Shown here piece after piece: positions 1 through 8,276 of a DNA stretch of 35,601 nt. Below the pieces are notes generated by a model. It was not told where the DNA came from, made no database searches, and worked only from the letters and a program-made list of their open reading frames with translations. Position numbers and translations under genes: made by a program. Within the stretch, counting starts at the first letter, position 1; every line of letters begins with the position of its first letter. This DNA is from a virus. The stretch covers positions 1 to 35,601 of the IMG/VR virus record IMGVR_UViG_3300034019_000188. One strand, written 5' to 3'.

Positions 1-610
1 GCTCGCCTAAGTAAATGGCGGCATGGTTTGGCAGCGGCGAGGAGAACTGCATCAAGATGGCATCGCCATACTGCAGATCCTCAAACGGAATCTGGCGAAA
101 GCCCTCGTTGGCAAAGTTGTCCATGTACAGACTCTCGCCTCTTGTCCAAAACTGGTCGCGGCGGTCGTAGTCCCGCAGATCCAATCCGAACTCGCGCTTG
201 TACCAGTCGCGGCACAGGCTGTAGCAATCCACGATGCCGAAGACAAACTCGCGCCCCACGTAGGGCAGTTCAAAGCCTCCCGGCTCGCAGTAGCCCCATT
301 GCTCGGTCTGCGGATTGATGACGTGCCAAGGCAAGCCGGATTTTTCGCAAGCAACGCGATCAGCTTGCGACGGGGCGTGGTTCGTTTTGGGATGGCTGTG
401 GACGACTGCCACGATCTCGCCCAGCTCCTCGATTTCGACATACTGCGCCGCGTCAAGGACAAAGTGCTCGCTGGGGGTATCTGCCAAATTGCGGCAGGGG
501 AAATACCGCTTACGACCTTTGACGACCGCAACCAAACCGCATGATTCCTTAGGAAATTCGGCTTGTGCGTGCTCCAGTGCTTTTGCCTTAAGGCTGTCCG
601 ATAACTTCAT
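1..610 (-). CDS. K: Tail tip assembly protein K (JAMM protease + NlpC/P60), 3' end off window
   Basis: Lambda gpK-like protein; 203 codons are visible and the gene runs off the left edge. The N-terminal JAMM/Mov34 domain shows Glu22, the HSHP motif (His71, His73) and the SxxD motif (Ser81, Asp84) that bind catalytic zinc. The second domain is NlpC/P60-like, with Cys129 in DCYSLCRDWY and His196 in NHAAIYLGE. In lambda, K acts in tail-tip assembly and the peptidase domain is thought to open peptidoglycan at entry. The ATG overlaps the stop of the L gene (ATGA), as expected for coupled lambda-type L-K genes. Domain and catalytic residues are read directly; the role is from the family. Confidence 0.93.
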   Translation of the reverse strand, partial: MKLSDSLKAKALEHAQAEFPKESCGLVAVVKGRKRYFPCRNLADTPSEHFVLDAAQYVEIEELGEIVAVVHSHPKTNHAPSQADRVACEKSGLPWHVINPQTEQWGYCEPGGFELPYVGREFVFGIVDCYSLCRDWYKREFGLDLRDYDRRDQFWTRGESLYMDNFANEGFRQIPFEDLQYGDAILMQFSSPLPNHAAIYLGE

Positions 611-1500
611 GAGACAAGACCGGCGGACGGGAAGCTGCCAAAGGGTAATTCCGCTGTCTCCCCGAATCGCAACTTGCACGAACTGAGCCGCTTGCCGCAA
701 CGGTCTTCGACCAACACGCCGACAGTGTTGTCGTTGACGTCAAAGTAGTTGCTGCCTGTGTAGCCGCACTCACCGCTTCGGTATTGCCACTGGCAAATAT
801 TGGCAATGATCTGCCGACGAGGAATTTTGATGCCCGCCAAATCAAACTTGCTTGCCAATTCAAAGCTAACGACATCGCGGCTTTCGCTTGCTTTGCGATC
901 GATAAACCAGATCTCATCAGGGAACTTGGCATACGGATCGGCGCCAGTTTCACCGTCTAAGTACTTTTTCAGCGTGCGGATACGTGTGACCTTGGCACCG
1001 CCCAGATCGTTGCCTGCAGTGGTTGCGTTCACCAGCAGCAGCAACGTTGTGATGGTGCCGCCTAGGTTGGCAATAGTCAGCGTCGGGCGCGGCAGCGTCC
1101 CAGTGTTGCTGTAGTCAAAGCCTTCCGCCTTGATCGGCAGCCGCGTGTATGCATTGCCGTTCCAAATGATGTTGCCCGTGACGTTGGCATTGGCGCCATT
1201 GTGGAAGCGGTACACGTCACTGCTGCCGTGCAACGTTGCATCAAGCTGCAGCTCAAACAGTTCGATGATGGCGCTCGGTGCCAGCGCGGCTAGTTCTTCG
1301 TAGACGCTGCTAATCGCAACCCAAGTGACCGTGCCATCGACAATCGTGCTGCCAATATCCGTTGGCCACGTAGGTTGAGTAGCGCCGCTAGTGCCAGCAA
1401 CTTGGCACTGGAACACCAAGCCAGAAGCCTGCAGCGTGGTGGCGCGAACGATGTTGCCAACGCTGTAGCTATTAGTAGCAGCCCAAGATGCGTATGCCAT
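607..1500 (-). CDS. L: Minor tail protein L, likely Fe-S tail-tip protein
   Basis: 297 aa, lambda gpL-like. Residues ~1-63 form an extra N-terminal module (SYSVGNIV, TQPTWP, DGTVTW) of the carbohydrate-binding-like type often attached to phage tail proteins. The C-terminal domain carries four cysteines, Cys236, Cys245, Cys268 and Cys275. Their spacing (9, 23, 7) matches, from memory, the four cysteines of lambda gpL that hold an iron-sulfur cluster. It sits between M and K with 1- to 4-base overlaps, the lambda order. Family call is strong; cluster binding is inference from the cysteines. Confidence 0.9.
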   Translation of the reverse strand: MAYASWAATNSYSVGNIVRATTLQASGLVFQCQVAGTSGATQPTWPTDIGSTIVDGTVTWVAISSVYEELAALAPSAIIELFELQLDATLHGSSDVYRFHNGANANVTGNIIWNGNAYTRLPIKAEGFDYSNTGTLPRPTLTIANLGGTITTLLLLVNATTAGNDLGGAKVTRIRTLKKYLDGETGADPYAKFPDEIWFIDRKASESRDVVSFELASKFDLAGIKIPRRQIIANICQWQYRSGECGYTGSNYFDVNDNTVGVLVEDRCGKRLSSCKLRFGETAELPFGSFPSAGLVS

Positions 1501-1844
1501 CAGGGTTCAAATACTTCGCGGAACGTCGCCGTAATTGTTGCCCGACCGTTATATGTAATCGTTTTGTCCCACTGCGGGCAGACCCATTTATAAGTCACTG
1601 CCTCATCAGGAGGCGCCCACTCAAACGCGGCATTGTCGTCTGCACGCGCATCTAGAAACGTTTCAATGGTGTCACTGTTGGCTTCAGTGATGTTCTGCCA
1701 TGTCAGTGTCCATACCTTTGGATTTTGGTTTAGCCCGTAGGTTAGACGCTGCTCATAGCCATCACCGAACTGAACCGTGCGGACAATCGGTTGGTTGGCC
1801 TTAGAAGCGCCGTAGGTTGGGTTGATAGCAGGAAAGGTAGCCAT
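1500..1844 (-). CDS. M: Minor tail protein M
   Basis: 114 aa, the usual length for lambda gpM-type minor tail proteins. The family signature is visible near the N-terminus (INPTYGASK followed by VRTVQFGDGYEQRL) and the C-terminal half is beta-rich (TYKWVCPQWDKTI). In lambda, M acts with H, L, K, I and J to build the tail tip. Its start shares one base with the end of the tape measure gene and its stop shares one with the L start, so the tail-tip genes are translationally coupled. Confidence 0.88.
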   Translation of the reverse strand: MATFPAINPTYGASKANQPIVRTVQFGDGYEQRLTYGLNQNPKVWTLTWQNITEANSDTIETFLDARADDNAAFEWAPPDEAVTYKWVCPQWDKTITYNGRATITATFREVFEP

Positions 1845-4669
1845 TAAGAGAGCAAGCCTCCTGGGCGCTTCTGTTTAATCAATTCTTGCTGTACCGCAAG
1901 ACCAATCACCTTGCCGAGCTGGCTTGCCTGTCCAGGATCGCCCTGCACGCTACTACCGCCGGCGTCTACGTTCACCACCACGTTACCCATGCCACCAAAG
2001 CTGCCAGCAGGTGCGATACCACCGCTACGCCCAGGCATGAACAGTTCAGGACCACGCTCACCGACGAGGTAACCCTGACCAGCGGTAACGCTGCCGCCGC
2101 CAGCACGCTTAAACAAACCGCCAAGCAAACCGCCACCCGTGCCCGTGCCAGACATTGCACCGAACAAGGCAAGGTTGACAGCTACATCCAGCAGCTTGTT
2201 GGCAATGTTATTCAGCAAGTTGGTAGCAACCTCTTGCAGGCTCTTCGTGCCATCAATGGCGCCTTGGATAGCGCCAACAACACCGTCCTTAATGGACATA
2301 CCAATGTCGGCATAAAGCTGTTTAAGTTGAGTGGCAGCATCAATCTGTTGCTTGAGGGCGTTGTTGCGCTCTAAAAGTGCTTTGACTTGCCCTTCGTCCA
2401 ATCCTTTTGTATCTTTCGTTATTTGCGCAATCTGTTGCCTAAGCAAAACCTCTGCCTCATTGCCATTTATTTTTGCTTGCAGCAATTCGTTCTCTTCTTC
2501 TATAGTTTTGATTCTTTCAATGCCTGTCTCACGTTGCTGCAAGTCGAGCATCGCAAGTTCTTGTGCTGTTTGAATTTGGCTTTGAGCCAGTTGTTCACCA
2601 ATTTTGGCAATACCAAGCTGTTTCTCTTGTAGGGGTACAGAGCTTTGCTCAATAGCAAGGGCTTGATACAGAAGTTCAGTTTCTCGACCAATACCCTGCA
2701 GGCGAATCTCATCCTCTTTGTTTTTAGCCGAAGCAGCTTGACCTAGCAGACCCTGCAGTTGTGTTTGCTGCTGCAATAAACGAAGCTCACGAGTAAGCTC
2801 AGGCACTTGACTCTCGCGTGGCTTTTTATTCTTTTGCTTGGTCAGTGGATCTATGCCAACTCCTGAAGAGTCATCAAGATTCGATTGAGTTGTTGCCTCA
2901 GGTTTGAAATTACTAGGATTAAGACCTAATACTCCTCTTGCAAATTGTTGCTCTTCAGATATTCTTGTTTGCTCTGCTGCCATAAACGGCGACATCGCAG
3001 TCAGAGCCAAGGGTCCAACTACGGGTATTTGAAACAATGGACTTGATTTCGCCAATTTTTTTTGTCGCTCCTCTTCTTTTTTTTGCAGTGCCAACAAAGC
3101 TTTTCGCTGCCCCGCTTGTGCGCTGACAACTGTCTCACGAGTAGCGCCTTTGAATGCTGCTGCAGCACCTCCTGCTGCTCTGCGTTTCTGCAATTCTTCA
3201 ATACTTTTTGCTTCCCCAACAACGTTGCTTACATAGTTGATACCAGTGGTGACAATCCCAATGAGCGACAAAGCTCTTAGGCTTGCAGCTAAAGTATTAA
3301 CTAACGGCGCTGCTATTGCCGCAACACGTCCAGTTCCTGTAATACCTCCTTGAAGTAAAACCAATTTTGCGTTTCCCGTAAGTGCTGCTGCACCAGCCAT
3401 TGCTGTCTGGGCAGTCAGCAAAGCCATTGCACCCTTAAACAAAGCGGCTGCGCCAACTATCAACCCAATAAACTTTTTCAGTAACGTAATTTGAATAACT
3501 AGCTTGGTTACTTCAACAACTGCATCGAGCACAGGTTTAGGTAGTTGCCCAATACCTTGCACAAATTCAGCAATGCCGTTAGCAAGCGGCACAAGCTCCT
3601 CAATGAATCGAGACAACACTGGTAGCAACGTTCTGCCCAGCGACAACGCTAATAGCTCACCAGAAGACTGCAAAGTTTGCAGTTGTCCATTAAATGTTTT
3701 TAGGGATGCTTCAAAATCTTTTTGTACAGTACCTGCCGCTGCTGCACCACCTGCAGCAGCCTTAAGCTCTTCGTATTCCTTTTTATATTTCATCAGCGCC
3801 ATCAATGCCAATTTGGCTTCTTTGTCGCCAAATATCTGCGATAACTTAAATGTATCTTTGCCCGTGACACGAATCAATTCTTTGATTGCAGCATCCATAG
3901 GGTTGACACCCTTTGCCACTGCATCCTTCAGAACTTTTTCAATGTCTACACCAAATTTTTTAAAGTTTTTGACGGTCTCCGGTGCCGTCATTTTCAATAA
4001 CGCATCCGTCAGTCGTGTAGATGCCTCAGCAGCGCCGGGGGCATCTTTGCGAACCATCTGCATCATTGCCGCCAAGGCAACCGCGCCTTCTTTGCCTCGG
4101 ATGCCTAGTGATGTTGCAGCAGATGCAATGGTAGGCATGAACTGAGCCATGTCTTTCAGTTCAAATGCACCCGCCTTGCCAGCAAATGCCAAGGCGTCAA
4201 ATGTTTGTTTTAATTCATTTGGTCTAATCTTAAGTGCGCTTTGTAGCTGAAAACCAGTCTTAGTGACATCAGTCAATTCCGAGTTAGTTGCCACGGCAAC
4301 CTTCCCAAGAGTCTCCATTGACGCCACTGCGTCATTTAGCTTCAAACCCTGCGCCACAAGGTCTTTGACACCTTCGGCTAACACCGTGGGCGCTAGGTTT
4401 GTTTTACTTGGGGCAGACAACTGCTTAAGGCTTTCTGCTAGCTTGGTGATTTCCTTTTCGCTAGCGCCTGCAGTTTTGCCAATCTCACTTAAAACAGATT
4501 CAAACTGTGATGTTGTACGTACTATTTGTTGAAGAGCAAAACCTGCACCAAGAGTAGAAACAAGGCTTGCGATACTAGCCGCTGCACCTTTGGACGCCTG
4601 CTCAAGACGGTTTAATTCTTTGACCGCGCCGCCGGTCCTTACCTGTACGTCTACAACCGAAACAGCCAC
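1844..4669 (-). CDS. H: Tail tape measure protein
   Basis: 941 aa, the longest gene in the window. It begins at GTG with a good ribosome site (GGAGG) just upstream. The N-terminal ~330 residues match TP901-type tape measure proteins (QFESVLSEIGKTAGASEKE, LALMALMKYKKEYEEL). A hydrophobic stretch follows around residues 380-425 and a long glutamine-rich helical region around 625-800. The C-terminus carries the typical GERGPELFMPGRSGG and ends QELIKQKRPGG, as in lambda gpH-like proteins. It sets tail length and is ejected with the DNA. It follows the G/T chaperone pair, the canonical order. Confidence 0.95.
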   Translation of the reverse strand: MAVSVVDVQVRTGGAVKELNRLEQASKGAAASIASLVSTLGAGFALQQIVRTTSQFESVLSEIGKTAGASEKEITKLAESLKQLSAPSKTNLAPTVLAEGVKDLVAQGLKLNDAVASMETLGKVAVATNSELTDVTKTGFQLQSALKIRPNELKQTFDALAFAGKAGAFELKDMAQFMPTIASAATSLGIRGKEGAVALAAMMQMVRKDAPGAAEASTRLTDALLKMTAPETVKNFKKFGVDIEKVLKDAVAKGVNPMDAAIKELIRVTGKDTFKLSQIFGDKEAKLALMALMKYKKEYEELKAAAGGAAAAGTVQKDFEASLKTFNGQLQTLQSSGELLALSLGRTLLPVLSRFIEELVPLANGIAEFVQGIGQLPKPVLDAVVEVTKLVIQITLLKKFIGLIVGAAALFKGAMALLTAQTAMAGAAALTGNAKLVLLQGGITGTGRVAAIAAPLVNTLAASLRALSLIGIVTTGINYVSNVVGEAKSIEELQKRRAAGGAAAAFKGATRETVVSAQAGQRKALLALQKKEEERQKKLAKSSPLFQIPVVGPLALTAMSPFMAAEQTRISEEQQFARGVLGLNPSNFKPEATTQSNLDDSSGVGIDPLTKQKNKKPRESQVPELTRELRLLQQQTQLQGLLGQAASAKNKEDEIRLQGIGRETELLYQALAIEQSSVPLQEKQLGIAKIGEQLAQSQIQTAQELAMLDLQQRETGIERIKTIEEENELLQAKINGNEAEVLLRQQIAQITKDTKGLDEGQVKALLERNNALKQQIDAATQLKQLYADIGMSIKDGVVGAIQGAIDGTKSLQEVATNLLNNIANKLLDVAVNLALFGAMSGTGTGGGLLGGLFKRAGGGSVTAGQGYLVGERGPELFMPGRSGGIAPAGSFGGMGNVVVNVDAGGSSVQGDPGQASQLGKVIGLAVQQELIKQKRPGGLLS

Positions 4670-4694
4670 GGCGATACCTCCCTATAGAGTCAGT

Positions 4695-5227
4695 CTACCG
4701 TTTTGACTTTGCCTTATCCATTGCTTCTTTTTCGCGCTTGCCTTTTATCTCGTAGAAGGCTGCAAAATGAACAAACTCAGCGTCCGTCAACTCGCTACGC
4801 AAACGACTAACTGTCATCCCGAGCTTAGTAGCCAGGAAGAACTCAAAGAACAACCAAGAGTCTTCCTCTAATCGTTTTTTGCTTCATCTATATTGCCGTC
4901 ACCACCTAGCCCGAACAGGAACAGCTCTAAATCATTTAGCACACGTTCCGGCAGCTCTCGCTGCAGTTTGGCAGCATCAGCAGAGGCAAAGGCTTTAGTG
5001 CCATCTTCAAGCTCTGCCATTTGACATAGCATCTGCGTGCTGATATCCAATGCCTCTTCAGAACCAGCCAACGTGCTGGCACGCTTGCGGTCCGCTCGTG
5101 TGATGGGCTTGAAATAAAGAACCAGCACAGTTTCTCCAGCATCATTGGTGACGCTAAATTTACGGCGCTGGTTCAGATCAAAAGCGCCAGTGAGCAGGTC
5201 AACGGCGCGGGGTGTAGCAGCAGGCAT
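4695..5227 (-). CDS. GT: Tail assembly chaperone GT fusion (-1 frameshift product)
   Basis: Predicted 177-aa product: the first 118 codons of the G gene, then a -1 slip at AAAAAAC (4880-4874) into a 59-codon frame ending at TAG 4697-4695. The T part reads RLEEDSWLFFEFFLATKLGM and ends EAMDKAKSKR; it has no start codon of its own in a suitable place. It lies exactly between G and the tape measure gene, where lambda and most long-tailed phages make the same fusion. The GT protein is thought to bind the tape measure through G while T recruits tail-tube subunits. The slip site is read from sequence; frameshifting itself is inferred. Confidence 0.88.
4868..5227 (-). CDS. G: Tail assembly chaperone G
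   Basis: 119 aa. Acidic, helical protein (FKPITRADRKRASTLAG, LFLFGLGGDG) ending DEAKND at TAG 4870-4868. It follows the tail-tube genes and precedes the tape measure gene, the position of lambda gpG. It should coat the tape measure protein during tail assembly and is made in excess over the GT fusion. The stop codon lies two codons past the slippery heptamer, so the zero-frame product is the unshifted form. Confidence 0.87.
   Translation of the reverse strand: MPAATPRAVDLLTGAFDLNQRRKFSVTNDAGETVLVLYFKPITRADRKRASTLAGSEEALDISTQMLCQMAELEDGTKAFASADAAKLQRELPERVLNDLELFLFGLGGDGNIDEAKND
4874..4880 (-). promoter_or_regulatory. Programmed -1 frameshift slippery site
   Basis: On the minus strand the heptamer A AAA AAC is read in the G frame as GCA-AAA-AAC. 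This is a canonical X XXY YYZ -1 slip site. The zero frame stops at TAG two codons later, while the -1 frame stays open for 59 codons. I did not identify a clear downstream pseudoknot or stem, which some slip sites use. Confidence 0.85.
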
Positions 5228-5646
5228 CAGATACTGAGGGTAAGAGCACCGGATGTGACGAAGTTAACCGTCACAATTTCGATCTCTCCAACCGTAGCAC
5301 TGTATTCAGAGCCTGTCACCACCAGCGTGCCGGTAATCTTCTTACCGCCAGTCTCGTCCAAATACAGCTCAAAAGCTGCATCGGCTTCGTCGGTGGCTTG
5401 GTTAACGTCCTTGATCAGATCTAGCTTGTCGCCAGAGCCAGGGGCGTCATACATCAGCTCAATGGTGCCCGAGCCACTGATTAGACCACCCACGTTGGCA
5501 CGATAAGTGTCGCCATGGTCGGTTACATCCAGTGATTCCTTTTCGACGGTCATAGACCATGACCGCACTGCTGCGATCTCGGATAGACCGCCGCTACCGG
5601 CTTTGTCAAAGAAGACAGTGCCTTGTTGACCGCGATAAAAAGCCAT
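5227..5646 (-). CDS. Major tail tube protein, copy 2
   Basis: 139 aa. Beta-rich tail-tube-type protein starting MAFYRGQQGTV and containing SWSMTVEKESLDVTDHGDTY, YRANVGGLISGSGTIELMY and a C-terminal SATVGEIEIVTVNFVTSG. It is clearly paralogous to the gene directly upstream (5649-6065). The fold call follows from the TVEKESLDVT signature of lambda V/HK97-type tube proteins and from its place before the chaperone gene. One copy may be the tube subunit and the other a variant; sequence alone does not say which. Confidence 0.82.
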   Translation of the reverse strand: MAFYRGQQGTVFFDKAGSGGLSEIAAVRSWSMTVEKESLDVTDHGDTYRANVGGLISGSGTIELMYDAPGSGDKLDLIKDVNQATDEADAAFELYLDETGGKKITGTLVVTGSEYSATVGEIEIVTVNFVTSGALTLSI

Positions 5647-5648
5647 GA

Positions 5649-6065
5649 TCAGATGTCCAGAGAGATGGCGCCGTTGGTCACGAAGTTCAGGGTAATGACT
5701 TCGATTTCGCCCACGGTTGCAGAATACTCAGCCGAGGTAATGACACCATCAAAACTGATTTTTTTGGTGCCAGTGGTGTCAAGGAATAGCTCAAACAGAG
5801 CCAAGCCCTCATCGTTCGCCGTATTGACGTGTTCAATGAAGACGTTGGTTTCGTCCGCGCTAGAAGCGGTGTAAAGGATTTCGCAGGTGCCAGACCCACT
5901 AATCAAACCGCCTACGTTGGCACGATAGGTAGCGCCCAGGGCGGTGGTGTCCAGCGATTCCTTTTCAACGGTCAAAGACCAAGAGCGGGTGCTGGTAATA
6001 GCTGCGGCAGAAGAGCCAGCATCGTCAAACTTGACGCTGCCTTGCTGTCCCCGGTAAAAGGCCAT
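5649..6065 (-). CDS. Major tail tube protein, copy 1
   Basis: 138 aa, paralogue of the neighbouring 5227-5646 gene. It shares MAFYRGQQGSV, SWSLTVEKESLDTTALG, TYRANVGGLISGSG and the C-terminal YSATVGEIEVITLNFVTNGA. Only 2 bases separate its stop from the next start. The pair arose by tandem duplication and has diverged mostly in the middle (residues ~70-105). It is expected to polymerise as stacked rings around the tape measure protein. Confidence 0.82.
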   Translation of the reverse strand: MAFYRGQQGSVKFDDAGSSAAAITSTRSWSLTVEKESLDTTALGATYRANVGGLISGSGTCEILYTASSADETNVFIEHVNTANDEGLALFELFLDTTGTKKISFDGVITSAEYSATVGEIEVITLNFVTNGAISLDI

Positions 6066-6067
6066 GG

Positions 6068-6493
6068 TTAGAGATCCTCGAAGGTTTCAAAGGTCAATCT
6101 GACCTGTGTTTGGAAGTAACCCTCTGGAGCTGGCGATGCCACCACCTCGGGTCCAGTAGGCGGATCAAAATGAACGCCACTGACTACTTGCCTATTGTAA
6201 AGGTCACGGATTCGCTTACCTATTGTCAGATTTGCGCCAGGTCCAACACCCTTTGGCGTAAAGACATTCATCACGATGACACCGATGACGCTGTTACTGC
6301 TGCCAGTGGTGCCACCCATCGTCAGGAAGTTATTGTTGCCAAAGCTGACAAGGCATTGGACAAAGGAACTGTTAGGTGTTGGGGTTGAGGGTTGGTTGTG
6401 AAACACAACCGGGATCACTGGTGCCGATGCCAGCTCAGTAGCAAGCCTGCCCTCGATGGTTGAGCGGATGGTGTTGAGGTTGACGGATGCCAT
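6068..6493 (-). CDS. Tail terminator protein (lambda U-like)
   Basis: 141 aa. Pattern of the DUF4128/tail-terminator group: N-terminal helix with NLNTIRSTIEGRLAT, then PVVFHNQPSTP, and a C-terminal strand YFQTQVRLTFETFEDL. It lies between the HK97 gp10-like gene and the tail-tube genes, where the terminator is normally encoded. It would cap the growing tail tube and make the head-facing interface. Its ATG overlaps the upstream stop by one base. Confidence 0.75.
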   Translation of the reverse strand: MASVNLNTIRSTIEGRLATELASAPVIPVVFHNQPSTPTPNSSFVQCLVSFGNNNFLTMGGTTGSSNSVIGVIVMNVFTPKGVGPGANLTIGKRIRDLYNRQVVSGVHFDPPTGPEVVASPAPEGYFQTQVRLTFETFEDL

Positions 6494-6978
6494 CAGTCTT
6501 GTCTCCCGATGCGCCTAGCTTGTTGCTGTGCCCATGCCGTCATTTCACGGGCTATCAGATCAGTCCAACCGGGTCCATTGGTTTGGATGCTGCTTCCACC
6601 TCCAGGGGTAGCCCACGTTTCTACATCGCGCTTAGGGTTATAGCGAGTTTCGGTTCTGCGTCCTGAACCCGGCGCCCCATATGCCAATTTTTCGGCATAT
6701 GGCAGACTGTTATGAATGTGATATACACCTCCGGCTCGCTCTGTCGAATAATCAAGTCGCAAAGGAGGTTTCAACGCATTTGGGTTACCCTGCGGTCCAG
6801 CGTCAAAACCAGGGGTTCCCTGTTCACTGATCGCCCAGCTAGCGCGAAAGCGTCCGGTATCAACAGGGCTTTCTTGCTTTAGCCTGCTGTCTGTTTCAAA
6901 CACAACCACCCGCAGCAACTGCTCATACTTCTCTTGGGAGTAACTGCCAATCTGCGATAGGTTGATGCGTCGTGCCAC
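6493..6978 (-). CDS. HK97 gp10-like tail completion protein
   Basis: 161 aa. The motif SPVDTGRFRASW and the later SLPYAEKLAYG are typical of HK97 gp10/lambda Z-like neck and tail-completion proteins. The C-terminal helix (WTDLIAREMTAWAQQQARRI) also fits. It lies between the putative head-closure gene and the tail terminator. Start and stop overlap neighbours by one base each. Confidence 0.75.
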   Translation of the reverse strand: MARRINLSQIGSYSQEKYEQLLRVVVFETDSRLKQESPVDTGRFRASWAISEQGTPGFDAGPQGNPNALKPPLRLDYSTERAGGVYHIHNSLPYAEKLAYGAPGSGRRTETRYNPKRDVETWATPGGGSSIQTNGPGWTDLIAREMTAWAQQQARRIGRQD

Positions 6979-7334
6979 TATGCCCTCAGGATTAGCTCGT
7001 GCGTAATAGCCGTGTTGTCCTGTTCAATCGTAGTGACCCTAATAATCTGATGGCTCACGCTGCTGATCACTACACGGTCAGCCGTGCTAGGTGCTGCTGC
7101 TAGGTCTGCTGCAGCTACCGTCAGTTTCTTGTCGCTTGCTTGGATCAGGTCGTTCACCTCACGAGCGTTCACATCCTCAAGCACGCCACGCACTGCAGTG
7201 TCAGCAGTGGTTTCTGTGATGGCTCCAGTGGTTGTGTTGTAAGTTCCTAGGGTCACAACACGAATCGTTACCACACCACCAAACTTTGCCATCAACTTGC
7301 TGGCAACCTTGCGTAGCGGGCTGGCAAGAGTCAT
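6978..7334 (-). CDS. Putative head closure / head-tail joining protein
   Basis: 118 aa, beta-rich. The N-terminus (LRKVASKLMAKFGGVVTIR) and the following RGVLEDVNAREVNDLIQAS resemble small neck stopper proteins of the HK97 gp7/lambda FII kind. It sits directly before the gp10-like gene, the expected place. The ATG overlaps the upstream gene by 4 bases. The assignment rests mainly on context and size. Confidence 0.55.
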   Translation of the reverse strand: MTLASPLRKVASKLMAKFGGVVTIRVVTLGTYNTTTGAITETTADTAVRGVLEDVNAREVNDLIQASDKKLTVAAADLAAAPSTADRVVISSVSHQIIRVTTIEQDNTAITHELILRA

Positions 7335-7831
7335 GCAAATACCTCGCTTGCAACAAGGCGACCGCGCCGAAAGTCAATGTCAACGTCGCTGCTGTGGTTT
7401 GCCATAAACAAAGACACTTCATCGTCTTCGTCCATTTCAATCATCCAGCTTGTTACCAGCTTGGCCTCTTCATTTGAACCGCCGGTATAAGCGCGACATT
7501 CGGTTGCATCAATGGCCACACCATTCAAGGCCAACTTGACACCAAGAATTTTGTTGTTACCGCTGGTAGTGCGGGCATCAATGCTGCCGTAAAAGCGCAA
7601 CAGCTTAGTGCTAGGAATCGTGCTTTTCAAGCCAAATGCGTCAGTTGTACCAAGCACCAAGCCGTTGTCTGTTGTTGTGTCAAGTGTTGCAGTCAAACCC
7701 GTGCTAACATAGACACTTTGCGTCGTAATATTAACCGTACCAGTGGTCATCTTGCTGATTTGGCCACGCACCATTGTGTAGTTGCCTACATCATCCAGTC
7801 TTCTACTAAACGGATTAAATTTGTATGCCAT
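7331..7831 (-). CDS. Virion-associated protein of unknown function (beta-sandwich-like)
   Basis: 166 aa. The N-terminus FNPFSRRLDDVG is a short motif often placed at the start of phage structural proteins. The rest alternates short strands (GLTATLDTTTDNGLVLG, RFYGSIDARTTSGNNKILG, VSLFMANHSSDVDIDFRRG), suggesting a jelly-roll or TNF-like domain. Lying among connector genes it is probably a minor head or neck decoration protein, but I do not recognise the family. Confidence 0.7.
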   Translation of the reverse strand: MAYKFNPFSRRLDDVGNYTMVRGQISKMTTGTVNITTQSVYVSTGLTATLDTTTDNGLVLGTTDAFGLKSTIPSTKLLRFYGSIDARTTSGNNKILGVKLALNGVAIDATECRAYTGGSNEEAKLVTSWMIEMDEDDEVSLFMANHSSDVDIDFRRGRLVASEVFA

Positions 7832-7834
7832 GGT

Positions 7835-8044
7835 TTAGCTCTTGGTAACCGTCAAAAGATTGTTGTTGGCATCATATGTCATGGTCAATATCGCAACGGT
7901 TCGACCACTTGCGCCGCCGCGCTTGAATGTTGATGTCAGCATATTATTGCTGCCATCGTAGGTATTGGCAATGTAGTCATGCGTTGGTATCTCAAGCCCA
8001 TCGCGGCTTGTTGCGTCACCACCACCAAGGAAGACGGAAGTCAT
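7835..8044 (-). CDS. Small structural-region protein, unknown
   Basis: 69 aa from ATG 8044, or 71 aa from a TTG at 8050 that overlaps the upstream stop (TTGA). It contains DGLEIPTHDYIANTYDGSNN and ends in two beta-like strands (VAILTMTYDANNN, LLTVTKS). YDGSNN and YDANNN form a small internal repeat. Tight packing with both neighbours supports it. Probably a virion or fibre-attachment accessory; function unknown. Confidence 0.65.
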   Translation of the reverse strand: MTSVFLGGGDATSRDGLEIPTHDYIANTYDGSNNMLTSTFKRGGASGRTVAILTMTYDANNNLLTVTKS

Positions 8045-8046
8045 AA

Positions 8047-8274
8047 TCAAAGCCTATATGCAACAACAGTGCCACTGGTCAGAGTGATGCTGGTAAAGAC
8101 GCCTTCAATTTCAGTGCTTGCCTTAAATGGAATCGCGCTCAATGTGTTGCCGGTCCAGTCCATAGCTGTCAGGCTAGCAATCACCGAATCCTCAAGCGCC
8201 ACAATCTTGCCAAAGCGCCCGGCATGTGCTGCCGTGTCATCAATAAACTCAGCACTGGGATACGGGTAACCCAT
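8047..8274 (-). CDS. Small structural-region protein, unknown
   Basis: 75 aa. Contains KIVALEDSVIASLTAMDW followed by a strand-rich part (GVFTSITLTSGTVVAYRL). This looks like the short phage proteins found near capsid and connector genes that begin with a residue-counting or spike-like motif. It is packed 2 bases after the adaptor gene and overlaps the next gene's possible TTG start. No function assigned. Confidence 0.65.
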   Translation of the reverse strand: MGYPYPSAEFIDDTAAHAGRFGKIVALEDSVIASLTAMDWTGNTLSAIPFKASTEIEGVFTSITLTSGTVVAYRL

Positions 8275-8276
8275 GA

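Noticed and set aside
3504-4145. 213-codon plus-strand frame
   Set aside because: Antisense to the tape measure gene, Ser/Ala-rich, no recognisable features.
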